Source of the DNA: Paracidovorax valerianellae | Lineage (GTDB): Bacteria > Pseudomonadota > Gammaproteobacteria > Burkholderiales > Burkholderiaceae_C | Length of the DNA: 64,000 nucleotides | Assembly: GCF_900102625.1 (NCBI RefSeq) | Contig: NZ_FMZC01000004.1 | Location: forward strand, 1-64,000 | Reading direction: 5' to 3' | Part shown: piece by piece, positions 26,297 to 35,359 of the stretch | Numbering within the stretch: the first letter of the stretch is position 1 | How the letters are laid out: every line of letters starts with the position of its first letter | The notes under the pieces: generated by a model | Database searches by the model: none | Told to the model about the DNA's origin: nothing | What the model saw: only the letters and a program-made list of their open reading frames with translations | Position numbers and translations under genes: made by a program

Positions 26297-26599
26297 ATGA
26301 ACGCCGCTGCATTGCGCCGCTTCGTCGTGCGCTCCTGGTTCGGCCTGCTCTGCATTTTTCTGGGCTTTTTGCCGGTGCTGCTGCTTCTGGTGGGCTGGCC
26401 GCTGTTTCACCTGCTCGGGTGCCAGGGCAACGAAGGCTCGGGCATGCAATGCGCATCGGCCCCCTGGCTGTCCGATGTGGCGTACTCGGTGCTTTTGATC
26501 GGCGCCTGGGGATCGATGTTCACGCTGCCCTCGGCGCTGGTGCTGTACCTGGCCGGGGTCGTGGTGCGCTGGATAGCGCGCGAGCCGACGCAGCGCTGA
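26297..26599 (+). CDS. Small membrane protein, unknown
   Basis: 100 residues with two or three membrane segments (WFGLLCIFLGFLPVLLLLVG, SVLLIGAWGSMFTLPSALVL) and two Cys in a short loop between them (LLGCQGNEGSGMQC), which could form a disulphide outside the cytosol. I do not recognise the family. It follows the 72-residue gene by 71 bases. Confidence 0.5.
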   Translation: MNAAALRRFVVRSWFGLLCIFLGFLPVLLLLVGWPLFHLLGCQGNEGSGMQCASAPWLSDVAYSVLLIGAWGSMFTLPSALVLYLAGVVVRWIAREPTQR

Positions 26600-26642
26600 G
26601 GCCGTGACAAGGCCGCATCACTCCAGCCACCGGCCCAAGTGA

Positions 26643-27578
26643 TCAGCGCGCGAAGTCGGCCACCACCTTGCCGATGCGGGGGCCGGTGCGGTTGCGTTCG
26701 ATGGCCGCCGGGATGTCGTTGAAGCCCACGACCTCGCTGAGCTTGGCGATCAGCGAGCCTTGCGCAATCTCGGCAGCGAAGTACGCCAGCAGCGTCGAAT
26801 CCGCCTGGTTCACGAACCACCATCCGCGATGGCCGGCCGGTGTGCGGGCAGCGATGTCTGGCGCTGCCGTGCTGACGATGGCCCCGCCTTCGGCCAGCAC
26901 GCCCCACGAGCGATCGAGCACCTCGCCGCCGACGTAATCCAGCACCAGGCCGATGCCCTGCGCCACCGACTCGAAGCGTTGGCTCCGGTAGTCGATGACA
27001 TGGTCCGCGCCCAGGCTGCGGACGTGGTCGAGGTGCGCGGCGGATGCCGTGGCGAAGACTTCGGCACCGGCCCGCTTGGCGTACTGCACGGCATAGCCGC
27101 CCAGTCCTCCCGCGGCACCATGGATCAGGATTCGCTGCCCTGCGGCGATGGGCCCCGCCTGGTGCAGGCTCTGCCAGGCGGCCACGGCCGCCACGGGAAT
27201 GCCGGCGGCCTGGACGTCGTCCAGGCCCGCTGGCGTGTGCACGAGGTTCGCCTCGGCGACCGGCACGAAGTCGGCGTAGGCGCCGAGCCGGCCCAGCGGG
27301 CCCATGACGCGGTCGCCGACCTGAAAGCGCGAGGCGCCGGGCCCGACCGCCTCGACGGTGCCTGCCAATTCAATGCCCAGCACCGCGGGCAGGGGCAGCG
27401 GGAAGACCTTCTGGACCAGGCCTTCGCGGACTTTCCAGTCGAGGCCGTTCACGCCCGCGGCCCGGACGCGGACCAGCACCTGGCCGTCGCCAGCGGTGGG
27501 CTTCGAAATTTCGCCGATCTCGGCGGCGGACGCGCCGCCATAGGCGCGGATCAGCACCGCGCGTTGTTTCGTCGTCAT
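26643..27578 (-). CDS. NADPH:quinone oxidoreductase-like (zinc-independent MDR)
   Basis: 311 residues of the medium-chain dehydrogenase/reductase family. GroES-like half: VLVRVRAAGVNGLDWKVREG, LGIELAGTVEAVG; nucleotide-binding half: ILIHGAAGGLGGYAVQYAKRAGA. No zinc-ligand Cys cluster, so a quinone-oxidoreductase-type enzyme. The gene follows the alkene reductase gene after 40 bases and is probably co-regulated by the divergent LysR. Both enzymes use NADPH on electrophilic alkenes or quinones. Confidence 0.88.
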   Translation of the reverse strand: MTTKQRAVLIRAYGGASAAEIGEISKPTAGDGQVLVRVRAAGVNGLDWKVREGLVQKVFPLPLPAVLGIELAGTVEAVGPGASRFQVGDRVMGPLGRLGAYADFVPVAEANLVHTPAGLDDVQAAGIPVAAVAAWQSLHQAGPIAAGQRILIHGAAGGLGGYAVQYAKRAGAEVFATASAAHLDHVRSLGADHVIDYRSQRFESVAQGIGLVLDYVGGEVLDRSWGVLAEGGAIVSTAAPDIAARTPAGHRGWWFVNQADSTLLAYFAAEIAQGSLIAKLSEVVGFNDIPAAIERNRTGPRIGKVVADFAR

Positions 27579-27618
27579 GGGAGGTTCTCCGGTGTGGATG
27601 CAATGCGGGCGGGCCGTG

Positions 27619-28689
27619 TCAGGCTGCTGCGCTGCCCAGGCTTGGGTAATCGGTGTAGCCGCGCGCATCGCCGCCGTAGTAGGTGGCGTGGTCGGGCGCG
27701 TTCATCGGGGCGTTGGTTTTCAGGCGCTCCACGAAATCGGGGTTGGCCAGCACCATCTGTCCGTAGGCTTCCAGATCGGCCAGGCCCGATGCGAGGTCGG
27801 CGCCGATCTGCTCGCGTGCGCGCCCAGGCCGGTTCACGATGAGCGTGCCGCGCCAGAGCTTGCGGATGTCCGCCACCAGGGCCTCGTCGCCCACGTGCAT
27901 CACATGCACATACGCCAGGCCCAGCGGGGAGAGTTCGGCGGCCAGGTAGCGGTACAGGGCCGGCCCTTCGGCACCCTCATCGATGCCCCCCAGCGTGGCG
28001 CCGGGCGACAGGCGAATGGCGGTCCGGTCCGCGCCGATTTCCTCGGCGATCGCAGTGACCACTTCGATCGCGAAGCGGGCACGGTTCTCGATCGATCCGC
28101 CGTACCGGTCGGTTCGGGTGTTGGCGCTCGGGGCGAAGAACTGCTGGACGAGGTAGCCATTCGCACCGTGGATTTCGACGCCGTCGGCACCGGCTTCGAT
28201 CGCTCGCCGGGCGGCCAGGCGAAAGTCCGCCACGGTCTGGCGGATCTCATCGGTGGTCAGCGCGCGCGGTTCGGGGATGGGCTGCATGCCCGCCATCGTG
28301 AACATCGGCGCGCCGGGCGCGATGGCCGAAGGCGCCACGGGCTGCCGGTGATGGGGCGTGTTGTCGGGGTGGGACATGCGGCCCGTGTGCATGAGTTGCA
28401 GGAAGAACCGCGCGCCCCTGGCGTGCACGGCCGCGGTGACGGCCTGCCAGCCTGCGACGTGGGCATCGGTGTAGATGCCGGGGGTGGTGAGATAGCCCTG
28501 GCCGTCGTCCGAAGGCTGCGTGCCTTCGGAAACGATCAGCCCGACATCTGCGCGCTGGGCGTAGTACGTGGCCGCGAGGGCCGAGGGCGTGCCGTCGGGC
28601 GCGGCGCGGGAGCGGGTCATCGGCGCCATCACGAGGCGGTTTGAAAGCGTGTAGCGGCCGACGGTGGCAGGGCTGAAGAGCGGGGTCAT
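27619..28689 (-). CDS. Alkene reductase, old yellow enzyme family (NemA-like)
   Basis: 356 residues, an FMN TIM barrel. Signature: NRLVMAPMTRSRA near the N-terminus, then EIHGANGYLVQQFFAPSANT and the paired RTDRYGGSIENRARF. It reduces activated C=C bonds and nitro-compounds with NADPH. Xenobiotic reductases of this type are often placed beside a regulator and an MDR reductase, as here. Confidence 0.92.
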   Translation of the reverse strand: MTPLFSPATVGRYTLSNRLVMAPMTRSRAAPDGTPSALAATYYAQRADVGLIVSEGTQPSDDGQGYLTTPGIYTDAHVAGWQAVTAAVHARGARFFLQLMHTGRMSHPDNTPHHRQPVAPSAIAPGAPMFTMAGMQPIPEPRALTTDEIRQTVADFRLAARRAIEAGADGVEIHGANGYLVQQFFAPSANTRTDRYGGSIENRARFAIEVVTAIAEEIGADRTAIRLSPGATLGGIDEGAEGPALYRYLAAELSPLGLAYVHVMHVGDEALVADIRKLWRGTLIVNRPGRAREQIGADLASGLADLEAYGQMVLANPDFVERLKTNAPMNAPDHATYYGGDARGYTDYPSLGSAAA

Positions 28690-28727
28690 GGGGTTCTCCG
28701 GTTACGAAGCTGCATCTTCGATTAACC

Positions 28728-28740
28728 TATCCATGAGATA
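28728..28740. promoter_or_regulatory. LysR-type box between alkene reductase and LysR genes
   Basis: TATC-CATGA-GATA, an exact T-N11-A palindrome of LysR recognition type, lies 38 bases upstream of the reductase start and 40 from the LysR start. Confidence 0.5.
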
Positions 28741-28780
28741 AAGATGGTTCATTGAGAATGATTGATCCAAAATTGACGCA

Positions 28781-29671
28781 ATGGCTATCGAATACCTGAA
28801 CGACATGGCGCTCTTCGTGGAAGTGGTGAAGGCCAAGAGCTTTCGCGCGGCCGGCGACGCCACGGGAGTACCCAACTCGACCTTGTCGCGCCGGATCGGC
28901 GCGCTGGAGAAATCGATCGGCCTGCGCCTGCTGCATCGCACGACCCGCAGGATCGAGTTGACCGAAGCGGGCCAGATCTACTACGAGAGTTGCCGGCGCA
29001 TCGTCGAAGAGGCGCGGATCGCGCATGAGCAGCTGGGCGACATGCTGGCCCAGCCCAGCGGTGTGCTGCGCGCCTCGTTGCCGGTGGACTTTGCGACCAT
29101 CTACATGGCGCCGCTGATCGCGGAGTTCGCCCGCCGCTATCCGGGCATCGCCTTCGACCTGGACCTCACCCCGCGCCGGGTGGACCTGGTGGCCGAGCCT
29201 TTCGACGTCGCCATCCGCATGGGCGAGCAGCCGAACTCGACGCTGATCGCGCGCCAACTGGCCCGTCTGACCACCCACCTGTACGCATCGCCCCGCTATC
29301 TGAAAACAGCCGGCGAGCCGGCCAACCCCGCTGAACTGGCGCAGCACGAATGCATCGGCAGCCCGAAGTTCGGCCCCTGGGTGCTGCATGAAAACGACGG
29401 GGATGCCACGGCCGACGTCGCCATCGGCCAGCGCTTCAAGGTCAACAGCGTGGGGATGTACCGCAGCCTGGCCGTGCTGGACCAAGGCATCGCGTTGCTG
29501 GCCGAAGGCGTCGTCGCGGACGATGTGGCCGAGGGGCGCCTGCGCCGCGTGCTACCGGGTTGGCATGGAAGCCCCGTGCCGGTGTACGCCTTGACCGAGA
29601 CACGGCTTTTGCCGGCGAAGACGCTGCGCTTCATCGAGTTCCTGCAGGAGCGGCTGGTGGTCGGTCCTTAG
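28781..29671 (+). CDS. LysR-family regulator of the alkene reductase operon
   Basis: 296 residues. The winged helix (SFRAAGDATGVPNSTLSRRI, RLLHRTTRRIELTEAG) and a CrgA-like effector domain (DLDLTPRRVDLVAEPFDVAI shows the group's typical pattern) are clear. It is divergent from the alkene reductase/oxidoreductase operon and probably controls it in response to an electrophile. Inducer unknown. Confidence 0.9.
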   Translation: MAIEYLNDMALFVEVVKAKSFRAAGDATGVPNSTLSRRIGALEKSIGLRLLHRTTRRIELTEAGQIYYESCRRIVEEARIAHEQLGDMLAQPSGVLRASLPVDFATIYMAPLIAEFARRYPGIAFDLDLTPRRVDLVAEPFDVAIRMGEQPNSTLIARQLARLTTHLYASPRYLKTAGEPANPAELAQHECIGSPKFGPWVLHENDGDATADVAIGQRFKVNSVGMYRSLAVLDQGIALLAEGVVADDVAEGRLRRVLPGWHGSPVPVYALTETRLLPAKTLRFIEFLQERLVVGP

Positions 29672-29718
29672 GCTGCGGCCGGTGCTGGCTCCCGGGCAGG
29701 CCCGGTGCGGCAGGCCGC

Positions 29719-29741
29719 GCGTCCGGCCGACCGCCGGACGC
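29719..29741. terminator. Stem-loop between convergent genes
   Basis: A 9-bp perfect stem GCGTCCGGC/GCCGGACGC with a 5-base loop is placed between the LysR gene and the end of the opposing cobalamin operon. There is no U-run, so it is a likely transcript-end hairpin rather than a classical terminator. Confidence 0.5.
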
Positions 29742-29751
29742 ATTCAGCCAT

Positions 29752-30156
29752 TCAACCGCCCGAAGGTCCCTGGTGGAACACCAGGTCTTCCACGGGCTCG
29801 CCGCCCACCAGATGGCTTTCGATGATGCGGTCCATGTTGGCGGGCGTGACGTCGTAGTACCACGTGCCATCAGGTTGCACGCACATCACCGGGCCGCCCT
29901 TGCAGGCGGCGAAGCAGCTCACGCGGCTGCGTTTGACGCGCAGTTCGCCGTCGTTCAGGCCGGCAGCCTTGAACTTGTCGCCCAGGCTGTCGAACAGCGC
30001 CTGGGCCTGCCCGTCTTCCGCGCAGCGCGGGCCGGTGCAGATGAGGATGTGGCGGCGGTAGGCGCCGATCTTCGGTTTGATGGCCATGCGCACGGCGGTG
30101 GGTGCCGCCGTGGCGGGCGCGGTGTCGGATTCGGATGCGTTGGGTACTTGGCTCAT
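29752..30156 (-). CDS. [2Fe-2S] thioredoxin-like ferredoxin of the cobalamin operon
   Basis: 134 residues. After a ~25-residue low-complexity leader comes the fold of shethna/thioredoxin-like ferredoxins: [16 protein letters not shown] with two Cys and [16 protein letters not shown] with further Cys, enough for one [2Fe-2S] cluster. Last gene of the corrin operon, overlapping cobJ by ATGA (30153-30156). It probably donates electrons to a reductive step of corrin assembly, or to cobalt reduction; the exact partner is not shown by the sequence. Confidence 0.82.
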   Translation of the reverse strand: MSQVPNASESDTAPATAAPTAVRMAIKPKIGAYRRHILICTGPRCAEDGQAQALFDSLGDKFKAAGLNDGELRVKRSRVSCFAACKGGPVMCVQPDGTWYYDVTPANMDRIIESHLVGGEPVEDLVFHQGPSGG

Positions 30157-31157
30157 GCCTCTTCCTCGGTGGTGGCGACGGCCTCGGCGGCAAGGGGCTG
30201 CGCCAGGGTGTCGCGGATGTAATCGGCCGGCAGGCGGTGGCGCCGGGCCAGCGTCTCGATGCTTTCGCCGGCGGCGTGGTCGAGCTGCAGATTCTCCAGC
30301 CAGCCGTTCAATCCGGTGGACAGCGACCGGCCCGGGCGCTCGCCGGCCAGCGTGGTGCCGCCGCCTTCCACGTCGTATTTGTTGGCGTAGCCGCGCGGCG
30401 TGACCATCAGCCCGTGCCGCACGATGGTGTTGCTGTTGCCGATGAGCACGGTGCTGAGCATGCCGATGTCGGCCTCGCACATGGTGGCCAGCGTGGCGAA
30501 CTCGATGCGCTCGCGGCGGCGGTACGCGCTCTTGACGATGGCCACGGGCGTGTCGGGGCTGCGGTGGCGCAGGAAGAGGCGCTGCGCCTCCTCGATCTGG
30601 CGCGTGCGGCGGCCGCTCTTGGGGTTGTACAGCGCGACCACGAAGTCGGCCAGCGCCGCGGCGTCGAGCCGGCGCGCGATGGTGGGCCACGGCGTGAGCA
30701 GGTCCGACAGCGAGATGGCGCAGAAGTCGTGCGTGAGCGGCGCGCCCACGCGGGCCGCGCAACTGTTGATGGCCGAGGCGCCGGGCACGATCTCGACCTC
30801 GATGCCACCGGGCTCGACCACGCCATGTTCATCGAACGCTGGCGGCGTCCAGCCGGCCTGGAACAGCACCTCGAACGTGGGCCCGGCCATGCCGTACACG
30901 CCGGCATCGCCCGACGAGATCAGCGCCACCTTCTTGCCTTCGCGCGCCCGGGCCAGCGACTCGATGGCGCGGTCCAGCTCTTCGGTCATCGACTTGCGGA
31001 TGATTTCCTTGCCCTCGATCAGGTCGGCCACCAGCTTGATGTAGGTGACGTAGCCAATGATGGTGTCGGCCTCGGCGATGGCGGCGCGGGCGCGGGCGGT
31101 CATGTGGTCGGTGCTGCCGGGGCCGATGCCCACGAGCATGATTTTTCCTGCGGACAT
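30153..31157 (-). CDS. cobJ: Precorrin-3B/cobalt-factor III C17-methyltransferase
   Basis: 334 residues. The tetrapyrrole methylase domain (~1-245) has [50 protein letters not shown] and [10 protein letters not shown], which identify the CobJ/CbiH group that methylates C17 with ring contraction. The C-terminal ~85 residues beyond the usual end ([20 protein letters not shown] region) are helical and not part of the standard enzyme. It overlaps the ferredoxin gene. Start [10 protein letters not shown] at 31157. Confidence 0.93.
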   Translation of the reverse strand: MSAGKIMLVGIGPGSTDHMTARARAAIAEADTIIGYVTYIKLVADLIEGKEIIRKSMTEELDRAIESLARAREGKKVALISSGDAGVYGMAGPTFEVLFQAGWTPPAFDEHGVVEPGGIEVEIVPGASAINSCAARVGAPLTHDFCAISLSDLLTPWPTIARRLDAAALADFVVALYNPKSGRRTRQIEEAQRLFLRHRSPDTPVAIVKSAYRRRERIEFATLATMCEADIGMLSTVLIGNSNTIVRHGLMVTPRGYANKYDVEGGGTTLAGERPGRSLSTGLNGWLENLQLDHAAGESIETLARRHRLPADYIRDTLAQPLAAEAVATTEEEA

Positions 31158-31171
31158 GGTGCGTGCGTCCT

Positions 31172-31843
31172 TCACGCGGCGGGCGCAGCGGGTGCCGTGG
31201 ACCGGGCGGCCACGCGCTGCAGCGCGCGCTCGTCGATGCAGGCCGCGAGCCAGCGGCTGCCGCGCACACGCGTGGCGGCCAACAACAGGCCGATGGTGAG
31301 CAGGGGCTCGACGGCCACCAGGCTGGCGTACGACGCGGCGAACAGTGCCCAGTCGGCCACCGGGGCGGCATCGCTGCTGATCGACAGCCAGAAGCCGACC
31401 ATCAACGTCACGCCGGCGTAGTACATCGCGTCGAGCTTGAGCACGTTGGCCACGCTGATGCGCTGCATGCGGCGGCCCAGGGCGTGGTGGGTCGCGACCA
31501 GCGGCACCGCCAGGCTCAGGAAGTTGATGGCCAGGTGCGCCAGGTCCTGCGGCTCGAAGACGAGCGCCTGCACCAGCAGCCCCAGGCCGAAGCCGAACAG
31601 CGTGGGAATGAAGCCGAACAGCAGGTAGATGGGCATGGCGCCCACGAGGTGCAGCTCCGACGGGCCCACGGGCAGGTGCCAGGCCTGCATCAGCAGGCTG
31701 AAGAAGAACGCGGCCAGCGCGGTGCGCAGCCAGGCCGTGGGACTTTTGAGCAGGCCCATGGCGTGTGCGCCCAGCAGCGCCGACGCGGCGGCCGAGGCGT
31801 AGGCGATCTTGTCTTGCGAGAGGATGCCGATTTCGATGTGCAT
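31172..31843 (-). CDS. CbiM-like cobalt ECF transporter membrane subunit
   Basis: 223 residues, six to seven membrane segments. The N-terminus MHIEIGILSQDKI keeps the Met-His-Ile start that binds Co2+/Ni2+ in CbiM/NikM. Other family marks are VGPSELHLVGAMPIYLLFGFIP and HHALGR. CbiN, CbiQ and CbiO are not encoded nearby, so it works alone, uses distant partners, or has a different role. The C-terminal tail is Ala/Pro rich. The gene is inside the cobalamin operon, which supports cobalt supply. Confidence 0.8.
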   Translation of the reverse strand: MHIEIGILSQDKIAYASAAASALLGAHAMGLLKSPTAWLRTALAAFFFSLLMQAWHLPVGPSELHLVGAMPIYLLFGFIPTLFGFGLGLLVQALVFEPQDLAHLAINFLSLAVPLVATHHALGRRMQRISVANVLKLDAMYYAGVTLMVGFWLSISSDAAPVADWALFAASYASLVAVEPLLTIGLLLAATRVRGSRWLAACIDERALQRVAARSTAPAAPAA

Positions 31844-31912
31844 GGTGTGAGCCTTTCGGACGGGATAGGAAGAGAAAAAAACGGGGATGAGAAAGAAGGT
31901 GGACAGGGGTGG

Positions 31913-32350
31913 TCAGCCAGCGTCCGCCGCGATGCGTGCGATCGACACCGTGGCGTTGCGCCCGTCGCTGCCGCGCAGCCGGTGCTTTTCCACCAGCAGG
32001 GCCGACGCATCGTGCGCGGCACCCGCCGCCAGCAGCGCTGCGGCTTCGCTGACCGAGGGCGTGCCCATGTAGCGCAGCACGGTGTCCGACGGGTTGGGCA
32101 CCGGCACGGCGGCCAGTTGCGCCGCGCTGTACCACCGCAGCGGCCAGCCGTGGCGCGCCGCCAGCGACAGGAAGGCGGCTTCGTCGGCCTTCGCTTCGAT
32201 GCTGGCCGCGACCGCCACCTGCGCGATGTCGGCCCCGGCGTGGGCCAGTGCCGCGCGCAGGCAGGCCTCGACCGTGGCCTCGGGCGTGCCGCGGTCGCAG
32301 CCCAGGCCCACGGCCAGGCGCAAGGTGCCGCTGCCGGGCGCCGTGGTCAT
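31913..32350 (-). CDS. cobE: CobE / CbiG C-terminal-domain protein
   Basis: 145 residues, the CobE fold: RLAVGLGCDRGTPEATVEACL at the start, ASIEAKADEAAFLSLAARHGW and TPSVSEAAALLAAG in the middle, as in the C-terminal domain of CbiG. It is a separate gene here, starting at the CbiG stop (ATGA 32347-32350). Its biochemical part in corrin assembly is unsettled; it goes with precorrin-5/cobalt-precorrin-5 handling. Confidence 0.85.
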   Translation of the reverse strand: MTTAPGSGTLRLAVGLGCDRGTPEATVEACLRAALAHAGADIAQVAVAASIEAKADEAAFLSLAARHGWPLRWYSAAQLAAVPVPNPSDTVLRYMGTPSVSEAAALLAAGAAHDASALLVEKHRLRGSDGRNATVSIARIAADAG

Positions 32351-33156
32351 GCGGCGGCGCCTTCCACCGGCGGGCGATAGACCACCAGGCGCTCGTGCAG
32401 GGCCTGCCACTGCGCGGGCGGCACGTCGGCGTGCGTGACCCACAGCACGGCGCGGTAGTGCGCCAGATCGACATCGGCCAGGCGGTCGAAGCACGCGATG
32501 TTGGCAGGCAGCGGCGTGGGCCGGTTCCACCAGTCGCGGCGGCCGGCCTCCTGCACCACGGCGATGGGCTCGCCGTTGACGACATGCGCCGACACGCGCG
32601 TGATGTTGATCTTGGGCGCCTCCACGCGCCAGCCCAGGTGGCGGCCGAGGATGTCCACCGGAATGGTCTTGCCCACGTCGGACGCGGTGGTCAGCACGGG
32701 CGTGGCGCCGATCAGCGCGGCGATGCGCTCGCTCCATTCGTTCGCGCCGCCGACATGGCCCGACAGCACCGGAATGACGAACTGGCCGGCGTCATCCACC
32801 ACCGTCACGCCGGGGTCTTCGTCCTTCGACTTCAGCACCGGCGCGATCAGGCGCACCACGGCGCCCAGCGACACGAAGAACACCAGCTGGTCGTAGCCCG
32901 CGAAGAGCGGCGCGATCTCGTCGCGCAAGGCGCCTTCGTAGGCGCGCACGGTGTTGGGCAGGCCGTCGAACGCGCTGGCGAACTTGGCGGCCGTGCACAC
33001 ATGGGCCTGCGGCACGTCGCGCGCCAGTTGCGCGGCCTGCGCGGCGCCGTGGCGCGTGATGGCCACGAGGCACACGCGCACCGACTCGGGGGCGATGGCC
33101 GGGGCGGAAAGCACCACGGGGCTGGGGCCTGGGCTTAGGGTGGAGGTCGAGGTCAT
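32347..33156 (-). CDS. cbiG: Cobalt-precorrin-5A hydrolase
   Basis: 269 residues. Motifs of the CbiG N-terminal and middle domains: VCLVAITRHGAAQAAQLA, FFVSLGAVVRLIAPVLKSKD, VVDDAGQFVIPVLSGHVGGANEW and TASDVGKTIPVDILG. It opens the delta-lactone and removes acetaldehyde from cobalt-precorrin-5A, the step specific to the cobalt-early pathway. The C-terminal CobE domain is split off as the next gene. Coupled by ATGA overlaps at both ends. Confidence 0.92.
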   Translation of the reverse strand: MTSTSTLSPGPSPVVLSAPAIAPESVRVCLVAITRHGAAQAAQLARDVPQAHVCTAAKFASAFDGLPNTVRAYEGALRDEIAPLFAGYDQLVFFVSLGAVVRLIAPVLKSKDEDPGVTVVDDAGQFVIPVLSGHVGGANEWSERIAALIGATPVLTTASDVGKTIPVDILGRHLGWRVEAPKINITRVSAHVVNGEPIAVVQEAGRRDWWNRPTPLPANIACFDRLADVDLAHYRAVLWVTHADVPPAQWQALHERLVVYRPPVEGAAA

Positions 33157-34019
33157 TCGTCTGGCTCCGTTTCGGCAAGTGAGAGGCCCGCAGCGCCGGC
33201 CAGCGGCGCGATGGGCGAGGTTTTCTTGAGGCAGCCTTTGATGCGCTCGCCCCGGATGCGATGCGGGTTCTTCACCACCATGAGCGAGAGGTAGCTGACC
33301 TTGGTGCCGCGCAGCGCGGGCAGGTCCACCCCGTTCACGCTGCGCTCGTCGGGCGCACCCACGCGCTCGATGAACTGCGTGTGCGGCAGCAGTTCGCGCT
33401 GCATGAGCCAGTCGATCAGGTCGTCCATCAGCGGCTTGACCTTCATCAGCACCAGCGTGTCGAAGTCGGTCAGCAGGCGGTCCACGGCGCTGACGCCGTA
33501 GGCGGCGGGCACGATGGCGATGGTGTCGTCCTGCTCGGCCAGCGGCATGCCGCGCGCGGCGCAGGCGGCAGCGAAGGCGTTGACGCCCGCGATCACCGGG
33601 GTGTCGATGCGCGCGTCGAGCGCCCGCACCGTGCGCGCCAGGTGACCGAAGGTGGCGTAGGTGCTGGCATCGCCCTCCACAAGGAACAGCACGTCCTGCC
33701 CGGCCAGCAGCCAGGGCAGCACGGTGTCGGCCGCACGCATCCACGCGCGGGCCAGCTTGTCGCCGTCGTGCGTCATCGGAAACAGCAGCGTCTGGTGCGT
33801 GGCGGGCGGTGCGAGCCCCGCGCGCTGCACGATGTCAAACGCATAGCTGGGCGTCTTGGTGCTGCGCGCGGGATAGGTCCACACGGTGCCGGTGCGCTGC
33901 AGCTGGGCCCACGCGGCGCGGGTGATGAGGCCCGGGTCGCCCGGCCCGAGAGACACACCGATGAGGCGGCCCAGCGGCGCGGCCGGCAGCGCGTTGCCAG
34001 GTGTGGCGAAGCCCGTCAT
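33153..34019 (-). CDS. cobI: Precorrin-2/cobalt-factor II C20-methyltransferase
   Basis: 288 residues of the tetrapyrrole methylase family, CobI/CbiL type: GVSLGPGDPGLITRAAW, VEGDASTYATFGHLA, VIAGVNAFAAACAARG and the late YLSLMVVKNPH. The C-terminal ~40 residues are extra (KKTSPIAPLAG). It adds the C20 methyl group to the precorrin-2 or cobalt-factor II ring. The ATGA overlaps with cobL and cbiG show tight coupling. Substrate choice (metal-free or cobalt) is inferred from the neighbouring CbiD/CbiG. Confidence 0.92.
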   Translation of the reverse strand: MTGFATPGNALPAAPLGRLIGVSLGPGDPGLITRAAWAQLQRTGTVWTYPARSTKTPSYAFDIVQRAGLAPPATHQTLLFPMTHDGDKLARAWMRAADTVLPWLLAGQDVLFLVEGDASTYATFGHLARTVRALDARIDTPVIAGVNAFAAACAARGMPLAEQDDTIAIVPAAYGVSAVDRLLTDFDTLVLMKVKPLMDDLIDWLMQRELLPHTQFIERVGAPDERSVNGVDLPALRGTKVSYLSLMVVKNPHRIRGERIKGCLKKTSPIAPLAGAAGLSLAETEPDE

Positions 34020-35359
34020 GCGCCCTCCTCCGTCGGCGCGGTCGGCGCATCGCCAGGGCCTGCCGGCTGCGCGCAGACGATCCACACCGGGTTCTCGGCG
34101 GCCATGCGGTGCATGTGCAGGATGGGCTTGCTGCGCGCGGCCTGCAGTTGCAGCACGTCCCACGCGGCGCCGGCCTGCTGCAGCGCCTGCGTGGCGGCGG
34201 CCAGGTTTTCCAGCGTGACGAAATTCATCACCAGCCAGCCGCCCGGGCGCAGGCGCTTCAGGCACAGCGCAATCAGTTCGGCCAGCTCGCCGCCCGATCC
34301 GCCGATGAAGACGGCGTCGGGGTCCGCCCATCCGTCCAGCCCCTCGGGCGCCTTGCCGTGCACCAGCGTGTGGTTGGACACGCCAAAGGCCTGCACGTTC
34401 TGCCGCGCGATGGCGGCATCGGCCTCGTTCTTTTCGATGGCCCACACGTGGCCCTGCGGGCACAGGCGGGCGGCCTCCAGGCCCACCGATCCGCTGCCCG
34501 CGCCGATGTCCCACACACGGCTGTCGGCCCGCAGCTGCAGGCGCGCCAGCGACACCGCGCGCACTTCCTGCTTGGTGATCAGGCCCTTGTCGGGCTGGCG
34601 CTGGTGGTAGGCCGCATCGGGCAGGCCGAAGCGCACCGGCACGGGCCGCTGGCGCGTGCGCACCAGCAGCACCACGTTGGGGTCGGCAAAGGCCTGCTGC
34701 GCGGCGTCTTCGGGCGCCAGTTCGGTCCACACGCGCTCGTCGGCCGTGCACAGGCGCTCGGCCACGGCCATCTGGAAGTCGCCGCCCTGTCCTTCGGCCA
34801 GCAGCAGCCGCGCGATGCGGCCGGGCGTGTTGTCGGGGCTGGTCAGCACGGCCAGCCGGTCGTGCGCGCGCACCGCCTGAGCCAGCGCATAGAGCCCGTG
34901 CGACGGCGCCGCGCCCTGCTGCCATTCGCCGGCGTCCTTGGCGTGCACCGACACGATGCGCGCGTCCTGCCAGGCCAGCCCCAGGCGCGCGCAGGCCAGC
35001 TGCAGCGTGGAGACGTTGGGAATGACCTCGATGGCTTCGATGCACAGGCGCGAGGCCAGGTAGCTGGCAATGCCGTGGCACAGCGGATCGCCGGTGGCCA
35101 GCACCACGCTGGCCTGCTGCGCATCGCGCGCGGCGGCGATCCAGCCCGGCACGGCGGACAGCTGGCCCGTGAGGTCGCGCCGCGTGGCGCCGGGGGCGAT
35201 GTCGTCTTCGAACAGCGCGAGCGTGCGCGCCCCGCCGATCACGAGGTCGGCGCGGCGCAGCAGCGCGAGCGCGGTAGCGCCCAGGCTGGCGGCGCCATCG
35301 TCGAGCACGCCGATCACGCGGCAAGGCTGGGGGTCGGAAAGTCGGTCAGGCTGGGTCAT
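34016..35359 (-). CDS. cobL: Precorrin-6Y C5,15-methyltransferase (CbiE-CbiT fusion)
   Basis: 447 residues with two catalytic parts. The N-terminal ~210 residues are the CbiE-type tetrapyrrole methylase (VIGVLDDGAASLGATALA, LATGDPLCHGIAS, EVIPNVSTLQLACA). The C-terminal part is CbiT, a Rossmann SAM methyltransferase that also decarboxylates: LITKQEVRAVSLARLQL, WDIGAGSGSVGLEAA, VFIGGSGGELAELI. It methylates C5 and C15 and decarboxylates the acetate at C12. Overlaps cbiD and cobI by ATGA. Confidence 0.94.
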   Translation of the reverse strand: MTQPDRLSDPQPCRVIGVLDDGAASLGATALALLRRADLVIGGARTLALFEDDIAPGATRRDLTGQLSAVPGWIAAARDAQQASVVLATGDPLCHGIASYLASRLCIEAIEVIPNVSTLQLACARLGLAWQDARIVSVHAKDAGEWQQGAAPSHGLYALAQAVRAHDRLAVLTSPDNTPGRIARLLLAEGQGGDFQMAVAERLCTADERVWTELAPEDAAQQAFADPNVVLLVRTRQRPVPVRFGLPDAAYHQRQPDKGLITKQEVRAVSLARLQLRADSRVWDIGAGSGSVGLEAARLCPQGHVWAIEKNEADAAIARQNVQAFGVSNHTLVHGKAPEGLDGWADPDAVFIGGSGGELAELIALCLKRLRPGGWLVMNFVTLENLAAATQALQQAGAAWDVLQLQAARSKPILHMHRMAAENPVWIVCAQPAGPGDAPTAPTEEGA

